From Siderastrea radians (taxonomy: Eukaryota > Cnidaria > Anthozoa > Scleractinia > Rhizangiidae): a DNA stretch of 64,000 nt. The DNA lies in NCBI GenBank assembly GCA_964017195.1, contig OZ024889.1, positions 58,475,574 to 58,539,573 on the forward strand, read 5' to 3'. Below, one piece after another: positions 45,058 through 54,847 of the stretch (its first letter is position 1; each line of letters starts with the position of its first letter). The notes under the pieces are model-generated. The model was not told where the DNA came from. It saw only the letters and a list, made by a program, of their open reading frames with translations, and searched no databases. A program made the position numbers and the translations under genes.

Positions 45058-45590
45058 CACCCTTTAGGAACACCCTAAAACTCAGCTACAGTTGCATGCC
45101 TAGCGTCAAACAAATCATAGATGGCCACAACAAAGCCATTCTAAAGAAGCAGAAACAACAACACTACAGCGAGACGAAGGTAAGAAGTGTAACTGTAGAA
45201 AGAAGGAGGATTGCCCACTGAATGGTGAATGTATGGTGGATGAAGTCGTGTACCAAGCCACGGTCCCAACCGAAAACACAACAGAAACATACATCGGCCT
45301 CACAGCAAACAACTTCAAGGCAAGGTATGGGAACCATCAGATGTCGAAAAGAGAAAAAGTGAGACTGAACTAAGCAAACACATCTGGCAGCTCAAAGGAG
45401 AAAACAAGGAATTCAAAGTCACGTGGAAAATCCTTGCCAAGGCTAAACCTTACACATTACAAAACGGTGTGATCTTTGTAACACAGAGAAATTCATTTTT
45501 AATCTGTAGGCCGCACATGGCAACACTTAATAGGCGGGAAATAAGGAGAAGGATGATGTACTTCACCGGCATTTTCATAGCCAGGGACAT
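45058..45590 (+). mobile_element. PLE family C fragment (GIY-YIG region)
   Basis: Reads NTLKLSYSCMPSVKQIIDGH and then a Cys-rich block (CNCRKKEDCPLNGEC) and a GIY-YIG-like segment (VVYQATVPTENTTETYIGLT) across frame breaks. It closely resembles the 59.9-kb copy. The 5' part is missing and it cuts into the Gal3ST-like pseudogene. Confidence 0.8.
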
Positions 45591-45599
45591 TTTGGTTTA

Positions 45600-46096
45600 G
45601 AGCCACATGAGCATCCAACTAATAGACTGGGTTAAAGGGGAGCGAGAGCTACGCGATAAAGAGGGACAGTGGATCTACAAACTGAGAACTTTGATACCAC
45701 ATGGACTTAATGACAATGATGGTTTCTATGGGCAAAACAAAAAGACGCGAATGAGCGCGCGCACACGATAACGTAACATTTTTCTGTTAGTTTCAAAATA
45801 GTAGTCAATTGTATGAGCGCGCGCAGACTATAACGTAAGAATTTTCCGTTACACTTTCAAAACAGCAGTTAGTTCAGTGGCAGTTGTATTCATGCACGCG
45901 CGTTACCTTGGCAATTCAACAATTTAAAAGTGTAACACGTTAACGGTTTATTAGTCACCCTGAAGAAGATCACTGAATGTGGTCGAAATATAGGTGTAAA
46001 AGGAATTTGTGGTGTTTTGTCGTCATTTGTGATTAATTTATATTGTTTTCTATGAGGACGGGAGAAGGAGATGCTTGTGACAAGTTTATGCAAGGC
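45600..46096 (+). mobile_element. PLE family B 3'-end fragment
   Basis: Reads IQLIDWVKGERELRDKEGQW and HGLNDNDGFYGQNKK, the C-terminus of the family seen at 51.97 kb, then a GC-rich 3'UTR, a hammerhead-like hairpin and the shared 3' tip GATGCTTGTGACAAGT. It is joined to a different PLE family upstream, so the locus is a chimera of two insertions. Confidence 0.85.
45956..45996 (+). ncRNA. Hammerhead-like hairpin, PLE family B
   Basis: CACC, CTGAAGA, an extra A, GATCAC-TGAAT-GTGGTC, GAAA, TATA, GGTG. CACC pairs with GGTG as stem I. ATAT is self-complementary as a minimal stem III and the base before stem I is A, an allowed cleavage-site base. The extra A before stem II departs from the canonical core. 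Confidence 0.6.
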
Positions 46097-46839
46097 TACA
46101 AGCCTTCCAGTCAGCTCCTGTGAAAACACTAAAATTTGTCGGGAGGCCCGTGAGCCATAAAGCCTGAAGTTCGGCTGCGTTGTTGCGTGGTCGTCTTGAC
46201 GGTGTAGTGGTTAACACATCGGCACTAGAAAGTCGAGGACGCGGGTTCAAATCCCGTTCAGGACAATTTTTAGGGTTTTCACTTTGTGTTTGTTTATTCT
46301 TTCTTTGACTGGTTTAAGTTCATTTGTGTTATTTATATTCGTCAAAAAGGCCTACAAGCCTTCCAGTCAGCTCCTGTGAAAACACTAAAATTTGTCGGGA
46401 GGCCCGTGAGCCATAAAGCCTGAAGTTCGGCTGCGTTGTTGCGTGGTCGTCTTGATGGTGTAGTGGTTAACACATCGGCACTAGAAAGTCGAGGACGCGG
46501 GTTCAAATCCCGTTCAGGACAATTTTTAGGGTTTTCACTTTGTGTTTGTTTATTCTTTCTTTGACTGGTTTAAGTTCATTTGTGTTATTTATATTCGTCA
46601 AAAAGGCCTACAAGCCTTCCAGTCAGCTCCTGTGAAAACACTAAAATTTGTCGGGAGGCCCGTGAGCCATAAAGCCTGAAGTTCGGCTGCGTTGTTGCGT
46701 GTCGTCTTGATGGTGTAGTGGTTAACACATCGGCACTAGAAAGTCGAGGACGCGGGTTCAAATCCCGTTCAGGACAATTTTTAGGGTTTTCACTTTGTGT
46801 TTGTTTATTCTTTCTTTGACTGGTTTAAGTTCATTTGTG

Positions 46840-46850
<11 letters not shown>
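46097..46850 (+). repeat. Tandem triplicate of a tRNA-derived SINE, 256-bp unit
   Basis: Units start at 46097, 46353 and 46609 and are almost identical. Each has a 5' leader (GCTCCTGTGAAAACACTAAA), a tRNA-like domain at 46193-46265, 46449-46521 or 46704-46776, and a tail ending GTTCATTTGTGTTATTTATA. The tRNA-like part has a seven-pair acceptor (GTCTTGA/TCAGGAC), D stem GTGT/ACAC, A-box-like TGTAGTGG and B box GGTTCAAATCC. AGA could be read in the loop, but T8 is replaced and the anticodon stem is irregular, so this is a SINE head, not a tRNA gene. The last unit runs into (TA)n. Confidence 0.9.

Positions 46851-46888
<38 letters not shown>
46850..46888. repeat. (TA)n microsatellite
   Basis: Joins the SINE array to the 3' tip of the inverted PLE copy. 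Confidence 0.95.
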
Positions 46889-46889
<1 letters not shown>

Positions 46890-48464
46890 ACTTTTCACAA
46901 GCATCCGTCGCCACCGTAAATCTTCATAAAAAAATACATGTTATCACAAATGAAGACAATCATTAAACTTTTTTCACACACCTATATTTCGACGCCTTTT
47001 AGGCGTCTTCTTCAGGGTGAATAACCGTTGCCCTGCACGCGCCATACTATAAAAACAAGTTTCAAATGGAGCATCCACGCGCGCGCGCTACAACAAATCG
47101 TTAACTACCCTGCACGCGCGCGCCCACTAACTTTACATAAATCTACGTACGCCTTGAGCGCCTATTTTGTACAAAGAAAAAATCATTGTCATTCAATCCA
47201 TTCGGATCTAGTGTGTTTAGTTTATAGGCCCATTGACCCTCTTTCTCGCGCAACTGTTGTTCTCCATTCACCCGGTCTATCAATTGGATCTTAACGTCAC
47301 TCAGTCCATTATGTCCTTCACCACAAAAATGTCTGTACAATAGATCATCGGCCCTTTTCTCTGCCTGCGTCAACATTCCGTGTCGCCTAATCCTAGACTT
47401 ATGGTTATTAAACCTCAGTCTAAATTTCGTAGTTGTGGAGCCCACATATTGCAACGAACATTTCTTACATGTAATTAAGTACACTACATAACTAGAATTA
47501 CAGTTAAGGTTGTAATTGATCGAATAGCTTTTATCGTCATGTGAACTCTTGAACCGACTGTTCCCATCCATGTATTTGCAAATCTCACATCTCCTCGACG
47601 AACATTTCACTGTCCCTAATACCAAATCCCTTGGTTTACGACTTTCCACCTTTGCACGTACCAAATAGTCCCCCAAGCTCTTTGGTTTTCTAAAAGCCAC
47701 AAATGGAACATTCTTGATGGCGTTTTTACACCTATCCGACGACTCCAGAATAGGATGAAGCTCCCTGAGAATTTTGCTGATGTCTGGCAAACGAGGATGG
47801 TATGTTACCACAAAAGGTGTTTTTGTAGAGCGTGGTTGGTTGCTTTTACTCAGAACTTCATCCCTTGTCATCCTTCTAACTTTATCAACTTGACCCTCAA
47901 CGTACGCCTTCCTATAGCCCCTCTCCACCAAAAACTCCACCAAGTCTCTCACTCTCTCTTCAAAAAAACAAGACTTTGAACAAATTCTACGTAATCGCAT
48001 CGCCTCGGCAAATGGAATACTTTTTTTACATGCACCCGGATGACAAGAACTGTGATGTAAATATTGATGACTGTCTGTGGGCTTAATAAACACGTCAGTC
48101 TCCAAAACGCCCGACTCATTTAACACCTTGACGTCTAGAAATTCAATCTCGTGATCCGACCATTTGCAGGTGAATTTGATCGTATCATGCGCGTTGTTAA
48201 GGTAATCAATGAATTCTTCCAGCTTCTCCTCTCCCTCCGTCCAAACAATAAAAATGTCATCAATATACCGCCACCAAATATGCGGTTTGACCTCCGCATT
48301 TTGAATCAAACGTCTCTCTAATCTGTCCATAAATATGTTCGCATACGAAGGAGCCATCCGCGTCCCTATCGCTGTCCCCCTCTTCTGAAGATAATGTTTA
48401 CCATTGAATTCAAAGTTATTACTCTTTAGAACCAACTCTGCAAACGACAATACATCCTCAGTAA
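46889..48464 (-). mobile_element. PLE family B1, 5'-truncated inverted copy
   Basis: On the minus strand it runs from the RT (LTEDVLSFAELVLKSNNFEF) through YIDD to the GIY-YIG nuclease and 3'UTR. The coding part, 48464 to 47143, is open and nearly identical to the C-terminal 440 residues of the adjoining full ORF, with single changes such as EEKLEEF for EEKLKEF. It is head-to-head with that copy; homology stops exactly at 48464. Such inverted partial copies are a known feature of Penelope-like elements. Confidence 0.93.
46979..47019 (-). ncRNA. Hammerhead-like hairpin, inverted PLE copy
   Basis: Reverse complement reads CACC, CTGAAGA, A, GACGCC-TAAAA-GGCGTC, GAAA, TATA, GGTG, identical to the hairpin at 51641-51681, as expected for two copies of one family. 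Confidence 0.6.
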
Positions 48465-48475
48465 AGGAGGAGAAC

Positions 48476-51400
48476 ATGGTAGCGAAAGGACTTCGACTTA
48501 ACAAAAAGGCCAATATTGAGGTTACTTCTGGATGCTTTGAAGAGGACTGGAGATCTATTTTAGTGGATGCGTCGAAGGAATTGCAGGACGTTTTGGTGCG
48601 AGAAACCTTGAACGTGGAGCGAAGAATAACGGCAGAGATTTCGGAGATAAAACGTTTCATTACGGCTCGCTTTGGTGAGGAGACATTGAATGAGATGGTA
48701 AGGAGGATTTCTGTAATTTGTGGTAAATTGAATGATGCGCTTTTAGAGAGAAAAAGGAATAAGTTAATGGTCTTACGAGAGGAGAATGAGCGGGCTGAAA
48801 CGAGGGAGAGTTCCGGCGTGGGGGATTGGGACGTGAGGGAGGATAATAGAAGGGGGGGAAACCAAGCAGAGAGTGGATTTTCACTGGAACAAATCGAAGA
48901 TTTCATATCTGACATTAGAGAACAAGTGAGTAGGAGAGATTATGAACGACATGAGAATAGTGGAGTCGAAGTGGAAGATTTGAGCTCGGAGGAGAATCTA
49001 GGTGGTGTAAATCCTTTACCAGTAGACTGTCCAATTTCATTGGTGGATTTAAGAGAAGTACACAGCGATTTAGATAGTGTAATACAAGAAGCAAGGGATG
49101 GTGGTGATATGCGACATGAAATCGTGAACAATGTCATTAGGACGTTCGGGGAGGAGTCGGCAGCTAGTTTTACTGAAATCAGAGAAGAGAATATTAGGCC
49201 ACCAGCGAGGGGGAATGGTTTAGACACGGGTGCTGGGCTTGATACTGGGGATCGAATTGTTGTCAATTTGTCTAAGAGACATCTCACAGAGGCGGAAATA
49301 TCACTTTTATCGAAGGGACTGAAATTTTGCCCAACTCCGGAAAGGATTGATGTTTACAATGTCAGGAAGGATATAAGAGATTACATAAGGCGAATAAGGC
49401 TGAGAGAGTATTTCTGTTGCGAAGATGACGTCGATGGAGATTTTTCCGAGATGCCGGCGCTTAGAACGAAATCGACATGGTGCCCGGAAAGAAACAGGGA
49501 AATGGCTATTGAGGCATACGTTGAAGCCCTTGAAAGAACAATTCTATCACATGATTTAAATGTAAAATGTCAGCGTAATTTGACACAAGACGAACAGAGG
49601 GCCTTAGAGAATTTACGGAATTATGATGATATTATTATCAAACAAGCTGATAAGGGTTCTGCAGTGGTGGTCATGGATAGGGAGGCCTATATAAATGAGG
49701 CTGTGGGTCAATTGAATGATTCAGAAGTGTACGTGTTATTGGACGGAGATCCTACTCGGGACATGGTGAAAAAGATCAATGAAAAGATTCGTGAGAGTTG
49801 GGAGAAAGGGAACATTGATGATAAAACAAAGGATTATTTGATGGTGTCAGAGGATGTGAAGCCTGGTAGGTTTTACCTATTGCCAAAAATACATAAACGG
49901 GGATGTCCAGGCAGACCAGTTATCTCAGGATGTGGCACCCCTACAGAAAAGATATCTGCGTTTGTAGATCAAAAAGTGCGACCATTAGTACCGGAAATTA
50001 AATCATACATCAAAGATACCAATGACTTTTTACACAAGTTGGGACAAATTGGAGAGCTGCCGGAGGGGGCGATATTGTGCACGATAGATGTTGTTGGGTT
50101 ATACCCTCACATTCCACACAATGAGGGTTTGGAGGCTTTGAAGGAAGCACTAAGTACATTGGACGGTCAGGTTGACTCAGAACAGCGAGGATCTCTTACT
50201 GAGGATGTATTGTCGTTTGCAGAGTTGGTTCTAAAGAGTAATAACTTTGAATTCAATGGTAAACATTATCTTCAGAAGAGGGGGACAGCGATAGGGACGC
50301 GGATGGCTCCTTCGTATGCGAACATATTTATGGACAGATTAGAGAGACGTTTGATTCAAAATGCGGAGGTCAAACCGCATATTTGGTGGCGGTATATTGA
50401 TGACATTTTTATTGTTTGGACGGAGGGAGAGGAGAAGCTGAAAGAATTCATTGATTACCTTAACAACGCGCATGATACGATCAAATTCACCTGCAAATGG
50501 TCGGATCACGAGATTGAATTTCTAGACGTCAAGGTGTTAAATGAGTCGGGCGTTTTGGAGACTGACGTGTTTATTAAGCCCACAGACAGTCATCAATATT
50601 TACATCACAGTTCTTGTCATCCGGGTGCATGTAAAAAAAGTATTCCATTTGCCCAGGCGATGCGATTACGTAGAATTTGTTCAAAGTCTTGTTTTTTTGA
50701 AGAGAGAGTGAGAGACTTGGTGGAGTTTTTGGTGGAGAGGGGCTATAGGAAGGCGTACGTTGAGGGTCAAGTTGATAAAGTTAGAAGGATGACAAGGGAT
50801 GAAGTTCTGAGTAAAAGCAACCAACCACGCTCTACAAAAACACCTTTTGTGGTAACATACCATCCTCGTTTGCCAGACATCAGCAAAATTCTCAGGGAGC
50901 TTCATCCTATTCTGGAGTCGTCGGATAGGTGTAAAAACGCCATCAAGAATGTTCCATTTGTGGCTTTTAGAAAACCAAAGAGCTTGGGGGACTATTTGGT
51001 ACGTGCAAAGGTGGAAAGTCGTAAACCAAGGGATTTGGTGTTAGGGACAGTGAAATGTTCGTCGAGGAGATGTGAGATTTGCAAATACATGGATGGGAAC
51101 AGTCGGTTCAAGAGTTCACATGACGATAAAAGTTATTCGATCAATTACAACCTTAACTGTAATTCTAGTTATGTAGTGTACTTAATTACATGTAAGAAAT
51201 GTTCGTTGCAATATGTGGGCTCCACAACTACGAAATTTAGACTGAGGTTTAATAACCATAAGTCTAGGATTAGGCGACACGGAATGTTGACGCAGGCAGA
51301 GAAAAGGGCCGATGATCTATTGTACAGACATTTTTGTGGTGAAGGACATAATGGACTGAGTGACGTTAAGATCCAATTGATAGACCGGGTGAATGGAGAA

Positions 51401-51517
51401 CAACAGTTGCGCGAGAAAGAGGGTCAATGGGCCTATAAACTAAACACACTAGATCCGAATGGATTGAATGACAATGATTTTTTCTTTGTACAAAATAAGC
51501 GCTCAAGGCGTACGTAG
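48476..51517 (+). CDS. Penelope-like reverse transcriptase / GIY-YIG endonuclease
   Basis: 1013 residues from the ATG at 48476. An in-frame ATG at 48404 lies in the inverted copy and would add 24 unrelated residues, so it is not chosen. The N-terminal 280 residues are charged and probably helical. RT: GSAVVVMDREAYINEA, RFYLLPKIHKRGCPGRPVIS, motif A AILCTIDVVGLYPHIPHNEG, motif B GTAIGTRMAPSYANIFMDRL, motif C WWRYIDDIFIVW, then HEIEFLDVKV. A linker with basic patches leads to a Cys pair (CSSRRCEICKY) and the GIY-YIG domain (YVVYLITCKKCSLQYVGSTT, with conserved R and NNH). Such proteins nick target DNA and prime reverse transcription. No stop or frameshift; all catalytic landmarks are present. 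Confidence 0.96.
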   Translation: MVAKGLRLNKKANIEVTSGCFEEDWRSILVDASKELQDVLVRETLNVERRITAEISEIKRFITARFGEETLNEMVRRISVICGKLNDALLERKRNKLMVLREENERAETRESSGVGDWDVREDNRRGGNQAESGFSLEQIEDFISDIREQVSRRDYERHENSGVEVEDLSSEENLGGVNPLPVDCPISLVDLREVHSDLDSVIQEARDGGDMRHEIVNNVIRTFGEESAASFTEIREENIRPPARGNGLDTGAGLDTGDRIVVNLSKRHLTEAEISLLSKGLKFCPTPERIDVYNVRKDIRDYIRRIRLREYFCCEDDVDGDFSEMPALRTKSTWCPERNREMAIEAYVEALERTILSHDLNVKCQRNLTQDEQRALENLRNYDDIIIKQADKGSAVVVMDREAYINEAVGQLNDSEVYVLLDGDPTRDMVKKINEKIRESWEKGNIDDKTKDYLMVSEDVKPGRFYLLPKIHKRGCPGRPVISGCGTPTEKISAFVDQKVRPLVPEIKSYIKDTNDFLHKLGQIGELPEGAILCTIDVVGLYPHIPHNEGLEALKEALSTLDGQVDSEQRGSLTEDVLSFAELVLKSNNFEFNGKHYLQKRGTAIGTRMAPSYANIFMDRLERRLIQNAEVKPHIWWRYIDDIFIVWTEGEEKLKEFIDYLNNAHDTIKFTCKWSDHEIEFLDVKVLNESGVLETDVFIKPTDSHQYLHHSSCHPGACKKSIPFAQAMRLRRICSKSCFFEERVRDLVEFLVERGYRKAYVEGQVDKVRRMTRDEVLSKSNQPRSTKTPFVVTYHPRLPDISKILRELHPILESSDRCKNAIKNVPFVAFRKPKSLGDYLVRAKVESRKPRDLVLGTVKCSSRRCEICKYMDGNSRFKSSHDDKSYSINYNLNCNSSYVVYLITCKKCSLQYVGSTTTKFRLRFNNHKSRIRRHGMLTQAEKRADDLLYRHFCGEGHNGLSDVKIQLIDRVNGEQQLREKEGQWAYKLNTLDPNGLNDNDFFFVQNKRSRRT

Positions 51518-51640
51518 ATTTATGTAAAGTTAGTGGGCGCGCGCGTGCAGGGTAGTTAACGATTTGTTGTAGCGCGCGCGCGTGGATGCTCCATTTGAAA
51601 CTTGTTTTTATAGTATGGCGCGTGCAGGGCAACGGTTATT

Positions 51641-51681
51641 CACCCTGAAGAAGACGCCTAAAAGGCGTCGAAATATAGGTG
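51641..51681 (+). ncRNA. Hammerhead-like hairpin in the 3'UTR of the intact PLE
   Basis: Stem I CACC/GGTG, core CTGAAGA plus one extra A, stem II GACGCC/GGCGTC with loop TAAAA, then GAAA and a self-complementary ATAT. About 120 bases after the stop codon. Confidence 0.6.
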
Positions 51682-51717
51682 TGTGAAAAAAGTTTAATGA
51701 TTGTCTTCATTTGTGAT

Positions 51718-51718
<1 letters not shown>

Positions 51719-51753
<35 letters not shown>
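51719..51753. repeat. (TA)n microsatellite between two PLEs
   Basis: Pure AT dinucleotides separate the plus-strand PLE end and the minus-strand PLE end. Confidence 0.95.
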
Positions 51754-51754
<1 letters not shown>

Positions 51755-51842
51755 TTCTCACAAGCATCCATTCTTGTAGTCTATCATAACGATCATATAA
51801 ATTTAACACAAATGAAGACAAACTCTAACTTTTTTTGTTTAA

Positions 51843-51883
51843 CACCTATATTTCGAGTACATTCAGTACTCTTCTTCAGGGTG
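51843..51883 (-). ncRNA. Hammerhead-like hairpin, PLE family B2
   Basis: Reverse complement reads CACC, CTGAAGA, A, GAGTAC-TGAAT-GTACTC, GAAA, TATA, GGTG. Stem II differs from the other copies at several positions yet stays fully paired, while core and stem I are unchanged. Confidence 0.6.
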
Positions 51884-51971
51884 ACTAAAAACCGTTACAA
51901 GAATCGTATTACAATATTCAAACTGTACATTTCAAAATTGCGTTACTAAGGACACGCGTCTTAAACGATTT

Positions 51972-54175
51972 TTATCGCGCCCGTACACCCGCACGTGACT
52001 TCTTGTTTTGTGCGTAAAATCCGTCATTGTCGTTGAGGCCATGGGGCGCCAAGGTCGCCAGTTTGTAAATCCAGTGATTTTCTCTTTCTCGTAATTCTTT
52101 TTCTCCTTTGACATGGTCTATCAGCTGTATTTGCATGTCTTCTAAACCTCTGTGCCCGTCACTATTGAAATGTCTGTATATGAGGTCATCTTTCCCTTTT
52201 TGATTTAAACTTAAATTAACATGAGCATTGACCCTGCTTTTATGATTATTAAATCGGGTTCTAAACCTAGTCGTAGTAGATCCTACATATTGCACTTTGC
52301 ACTTAGTACAATTGATCAGGTAGATTACGTTACTACAGTTGCAATCTAAGTTATAATTAATTTTAAATTCTTTGCCATTCTTATTGCTACAAAAGGTGTC
52401 ACCTAGACATAAAAAATTACATATTTGACAGTTTTTTGAAGTACATTTCAATGTTCCATTGATCTTCTCTTTCGGGGCGTTCGTAAAACGAGCACGAACC
52501 AGGTATTGAGCTAAGCAGTCTTTGGCTTCCTATACGCCACCATTGGTACTTGTGGAACGGCTTCTTTACACCTCGTGGATGAATGTAAAACTGGATGTAG
52601 CTTTTGAAGTAGACCTCCAATATGCGGGAAGCCAGGATGGTAGGTTACCACAAACGGAACCCGAGTGTTTTCTTTTCTCGGTCTTTCTGTTAAAACTTCA
52701 TCTCTCGACGTTCTCCTTGCTCGATCTATTTGTTCTTCCACATACTTCTTCTTGTATCCCCTCTCTTCTAAAAACTTGCATAAATCACTAGCTCGTTTCT
52801 CAAAGAACGAGTTCCTTGAACAGCTTCGTCTTAATCTCAACGCTTGCGCAAAAGGGATCCCTTTCTTACAAGCGTTTGGGTGACACGATGTTTTGTGGAG
52901 GTATTGAGGACTATCTGTTGGCCTTATGAAGACATCAGTCTCGAGTCTCCCAGAATCATTGATCACTTTCACATCTAAGAATTCTATTTCACTTCACGAC
53001 CATTTTGATGTAAACTTTATTGCTCTATGTGCATTGTTGAGGTACTCGATGAAACTTTTAAGACTGTGTTCCCCCTCCGTCCAAATAATGAAAATGTCAT
53101 CAATGAAACGCCACCATGTGTGAGGTTTAATTTCTGCTTGCGAAATTAATTGTCTCTCTAGTCTATCCATGAATATATTGGCATACGATGGAGCCATGCG
53201 AGTTCCTATCGCTGTTCCCAACTTCTGCACATAGTGCTTGTCATCAAATTCAAAATTAGTATTTTTAAGAACGAGCTCTGTAAAATCAACTATGTCCTGT
53301 TTGAGACCACTCTTCTCCGATCGATCTGAATGATGAGTATTAGAAAGTCCCAGGGTCTCTCGGACCGCCTGTAACCCCTCGTCGTGCGGAATGTGCGGAT
53401 ACAGACCAACAACATCTATTGTACATAAAATAGCTCCATCAGGCAATGTTCCTACGTTCTTCAATTTGCGTAAAAAGTCATTGGTATCTTTTATATAAGA
53501 CGCTATATTTGGTACCAATGGTCGCAAGTGGTGGTCTACAAATTGTGAAATCTTCTCTGTAGGTGTATTACAACCTGATATCACTGGTCGTCCGGGACAT
53601 CCTTCCTTGTGAATTTTTGGAAGTAAGTAAAATCTTCCTGCTCTCTCTTCCCCTGAAGCCATAAGATATTGCTGCGTTTCCTTGTCAATGTTGCCCTGGT
53701 GATATGATTTCTGAATCCGTTCATTAATCTTTTTTATCATGTCTTTAGTTGGGTCTTTCACTAACGGTTGGTATACCTCCTTATCATCAAGTTGTTTCAT
53801 CGCTTCCCTTAAGTAGGCTTCTTTATCCATTACAACAACCGCAGACCCCTTATCCGCTTGCTTAATGATTATGTCATCATAACGACGTAAATTTTCAAGT
53901 GCTGTTTGTTCATCTTTGGAAAGATTTCTCTGATAAGCCGTATCAAAATCATACGACAACAATTCTCTTTCAAGGGATTCAACGTAAGCCTCAATTGCTA
54001 ATTCTCTATTCCTGTCAGGGATCCAACCAGATTTTTTCCTAAACACTGGGATTTCAGAAAAATCTCCTCCTACAACGTCGTCTGTGTGAAAGTATTCTTT
54101 TAATCGGATGCGTCTAATGTAATCCTTAATGTCTTTCCGCAGCGCATAAAGATCAACCTTTTCGGGAGTTGGACA
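51972..54175 (-). pseudogene. Penelope-like RT / GIY-YIG polyprotein, two frame breaks
   Basis: Three open segments on the minus strand cover one protein. The first, 54175-52994, spans the RT with AILCTIDVVGLYPHIPHDEG, GTAIGTRMAPSYANIFMDRL and WWRFIDDIFIIW. The second, 52972-52511, is the linker from VKVINDSGRLETDVFIRPTD. The third, 52451-51972, is the nuclease (VIYLINCTKCKVQYVGSTTT). Frame is lost near 52985, where a stop appears in the segment equivalent to DHEIEFL, and near 52510-52452. RT motif C is FIDD instead of YIDD, a variant that occurs in some retroelements. The N-terminus is missing. It would not make a full protein. Confidence 0.92.
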
Positions 54176-54330
54176 AAATATATATATATAATGTATATAT
54201 ATATATATATATATAATGAACCACTGTATATATATACACCATTATATATATATAAAATATATATATATAATGTCCATTCACTCAAGATTTGAGTAGTTCA
54301 CCAACTGGTTTATATATATATATATTTATT
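54176..54330. repeat. (TA)n tracts with a PLE 3'-tip fragment
   Basis: Several AT dinucleotide tracts flank TTTGAGTAGTTCACCAACTGGT (54291-54312), which resembles the 3' tip of the 60-kb PLE (TTGAGTTGTCCATCTACTGG at 60727) also followed by (TA)n. Confidence 0.6.
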
Positions 54331-54412
54331 ATTCAACAGATTGTCACTATGCCCATATATGGTAAGGAAGCCCTCAATATCTGTCATCCATACATGACAG
54401 ATATATATATAT
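54331..54412 (+). repeat. Dispersed repeat shared with 35868
   Basis: Second copy of the CCCATATATGGT and AGGAAGCCCTCAATATCTGT segment. Confidence 0.75.
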
Positions 54413-54540
54413 CGGCACTAGAAAGTCGAGGACGCGGGATCAAATCCCGTTCAGGACAATTTTTAGGGTTTTCACTTTGTGTTTGTTTATTCTTTCTTTG
54501 ACTGGTTTAAGTTCATTTGTGTTATTTATATATATTTTTT
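54413..54540 (+). repeat. 3' half of the tRNA-derived SINE
   Basis: CGGCACTAGAAAGTCGAGGA through the B-box region (here GGGATCAAATCC, one base changed) to the tail GTTCATTTGTGTTATTTATA. It matches the units at 46.1-46.85 kb. The 5' half is missing. Confidence 0.9.
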
Positions 54541-54611
54541 TTTTTGAAAATAGAAAAAAACTACACTTGAAAGTGTAGTTTTTTCTAGTAGTTTTTTTTG
54601 TATTTTTTTTT
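54541..54611. repeat. T-rich tract with a hairpin
   Basis: AAAAAACTACACTT-GAAAGTGTAGTTTTTT forms a perfect stem next to poly-T runs, just outside the DIRS-like element's left end. Confidence 0.6.
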
Positions 54612-54826
54612 CTATTCTCATTCATTCATAAGGCACGAAAACGCTTTAAGCATTCCTGTTTATCTAGCTTAATTCCCTTGGCGCATTCTACCCCCTCTCA
54701 GGCTACTCCCTCGGGGTTAATTTCTTGCTATTTAAGCGTTCTCTCGTTTCAAACTCGTCCTCTCATTTCCACGCGGGCTCTTTTAGTGACTAGAATTGGT
54801 TTACTTTCTACCCATCGCCGACGTCG
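54612..54826 (+). repeat. Left terminal repeat of the DIRS-like element
   Basis: The first 165 bases are nearly identical to 59395-59560 (GGCACGAAAACGCTTTAAGC through TCATTTCCACGCGGGCTCTT). Similarity fades around GACGTC at 54820. The gag ATG follows at 54848. Confidence 0.93.
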
Positions 54827-54847
54827 CTGAAGCTTCGTATTTCCAGA

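Larger units (their letters stand above)
48465..51717 (+). mobile_element. PLE family B1, near full-length copy
   Basis: Starts 11 bases before the ORF's ATG at the inversion point and ends in the 3'UTR at the (TA)n tract. The 3' tip present in sister copies (GGATGCTTGTGAAAAG) is missing, so the 3' end is slightly truncated. The ORF is intact, suggesting recent activity. Confidence 0.9.
51754..54175 (-). mobile_element. PLE family B2, 5'-truncated and decayed
   Basis: The minus-strand 3' tip GGATGCTTGTGAGAAG is followed upstream by the hairpin, 3'UTR and coding region. Coding similarity to the 48.5-kb PLE is clear, but the protein is a distinct family. The 5' end is cut at FCPTPEKVDLYALRKDIKDY next to (TA)n at 54176. 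Confidence 0.92.

Noticed and set aside
46193..46265. Functional tRNA-Ser(AGA)
   Set aside because: Acceptor and B box are good but T8 is changed, the anticodon stem is irregular and there is no Ser-type variable arm; its presence in a 256-bp repeat unit shows that it is a SINE head.
47755..50905. Identical 74-residue ORFs on opposite strands and several others in this region
   Set aside because: Antisense shadows of the Penelope-like coding sequence, duplicated by the inverted copy.
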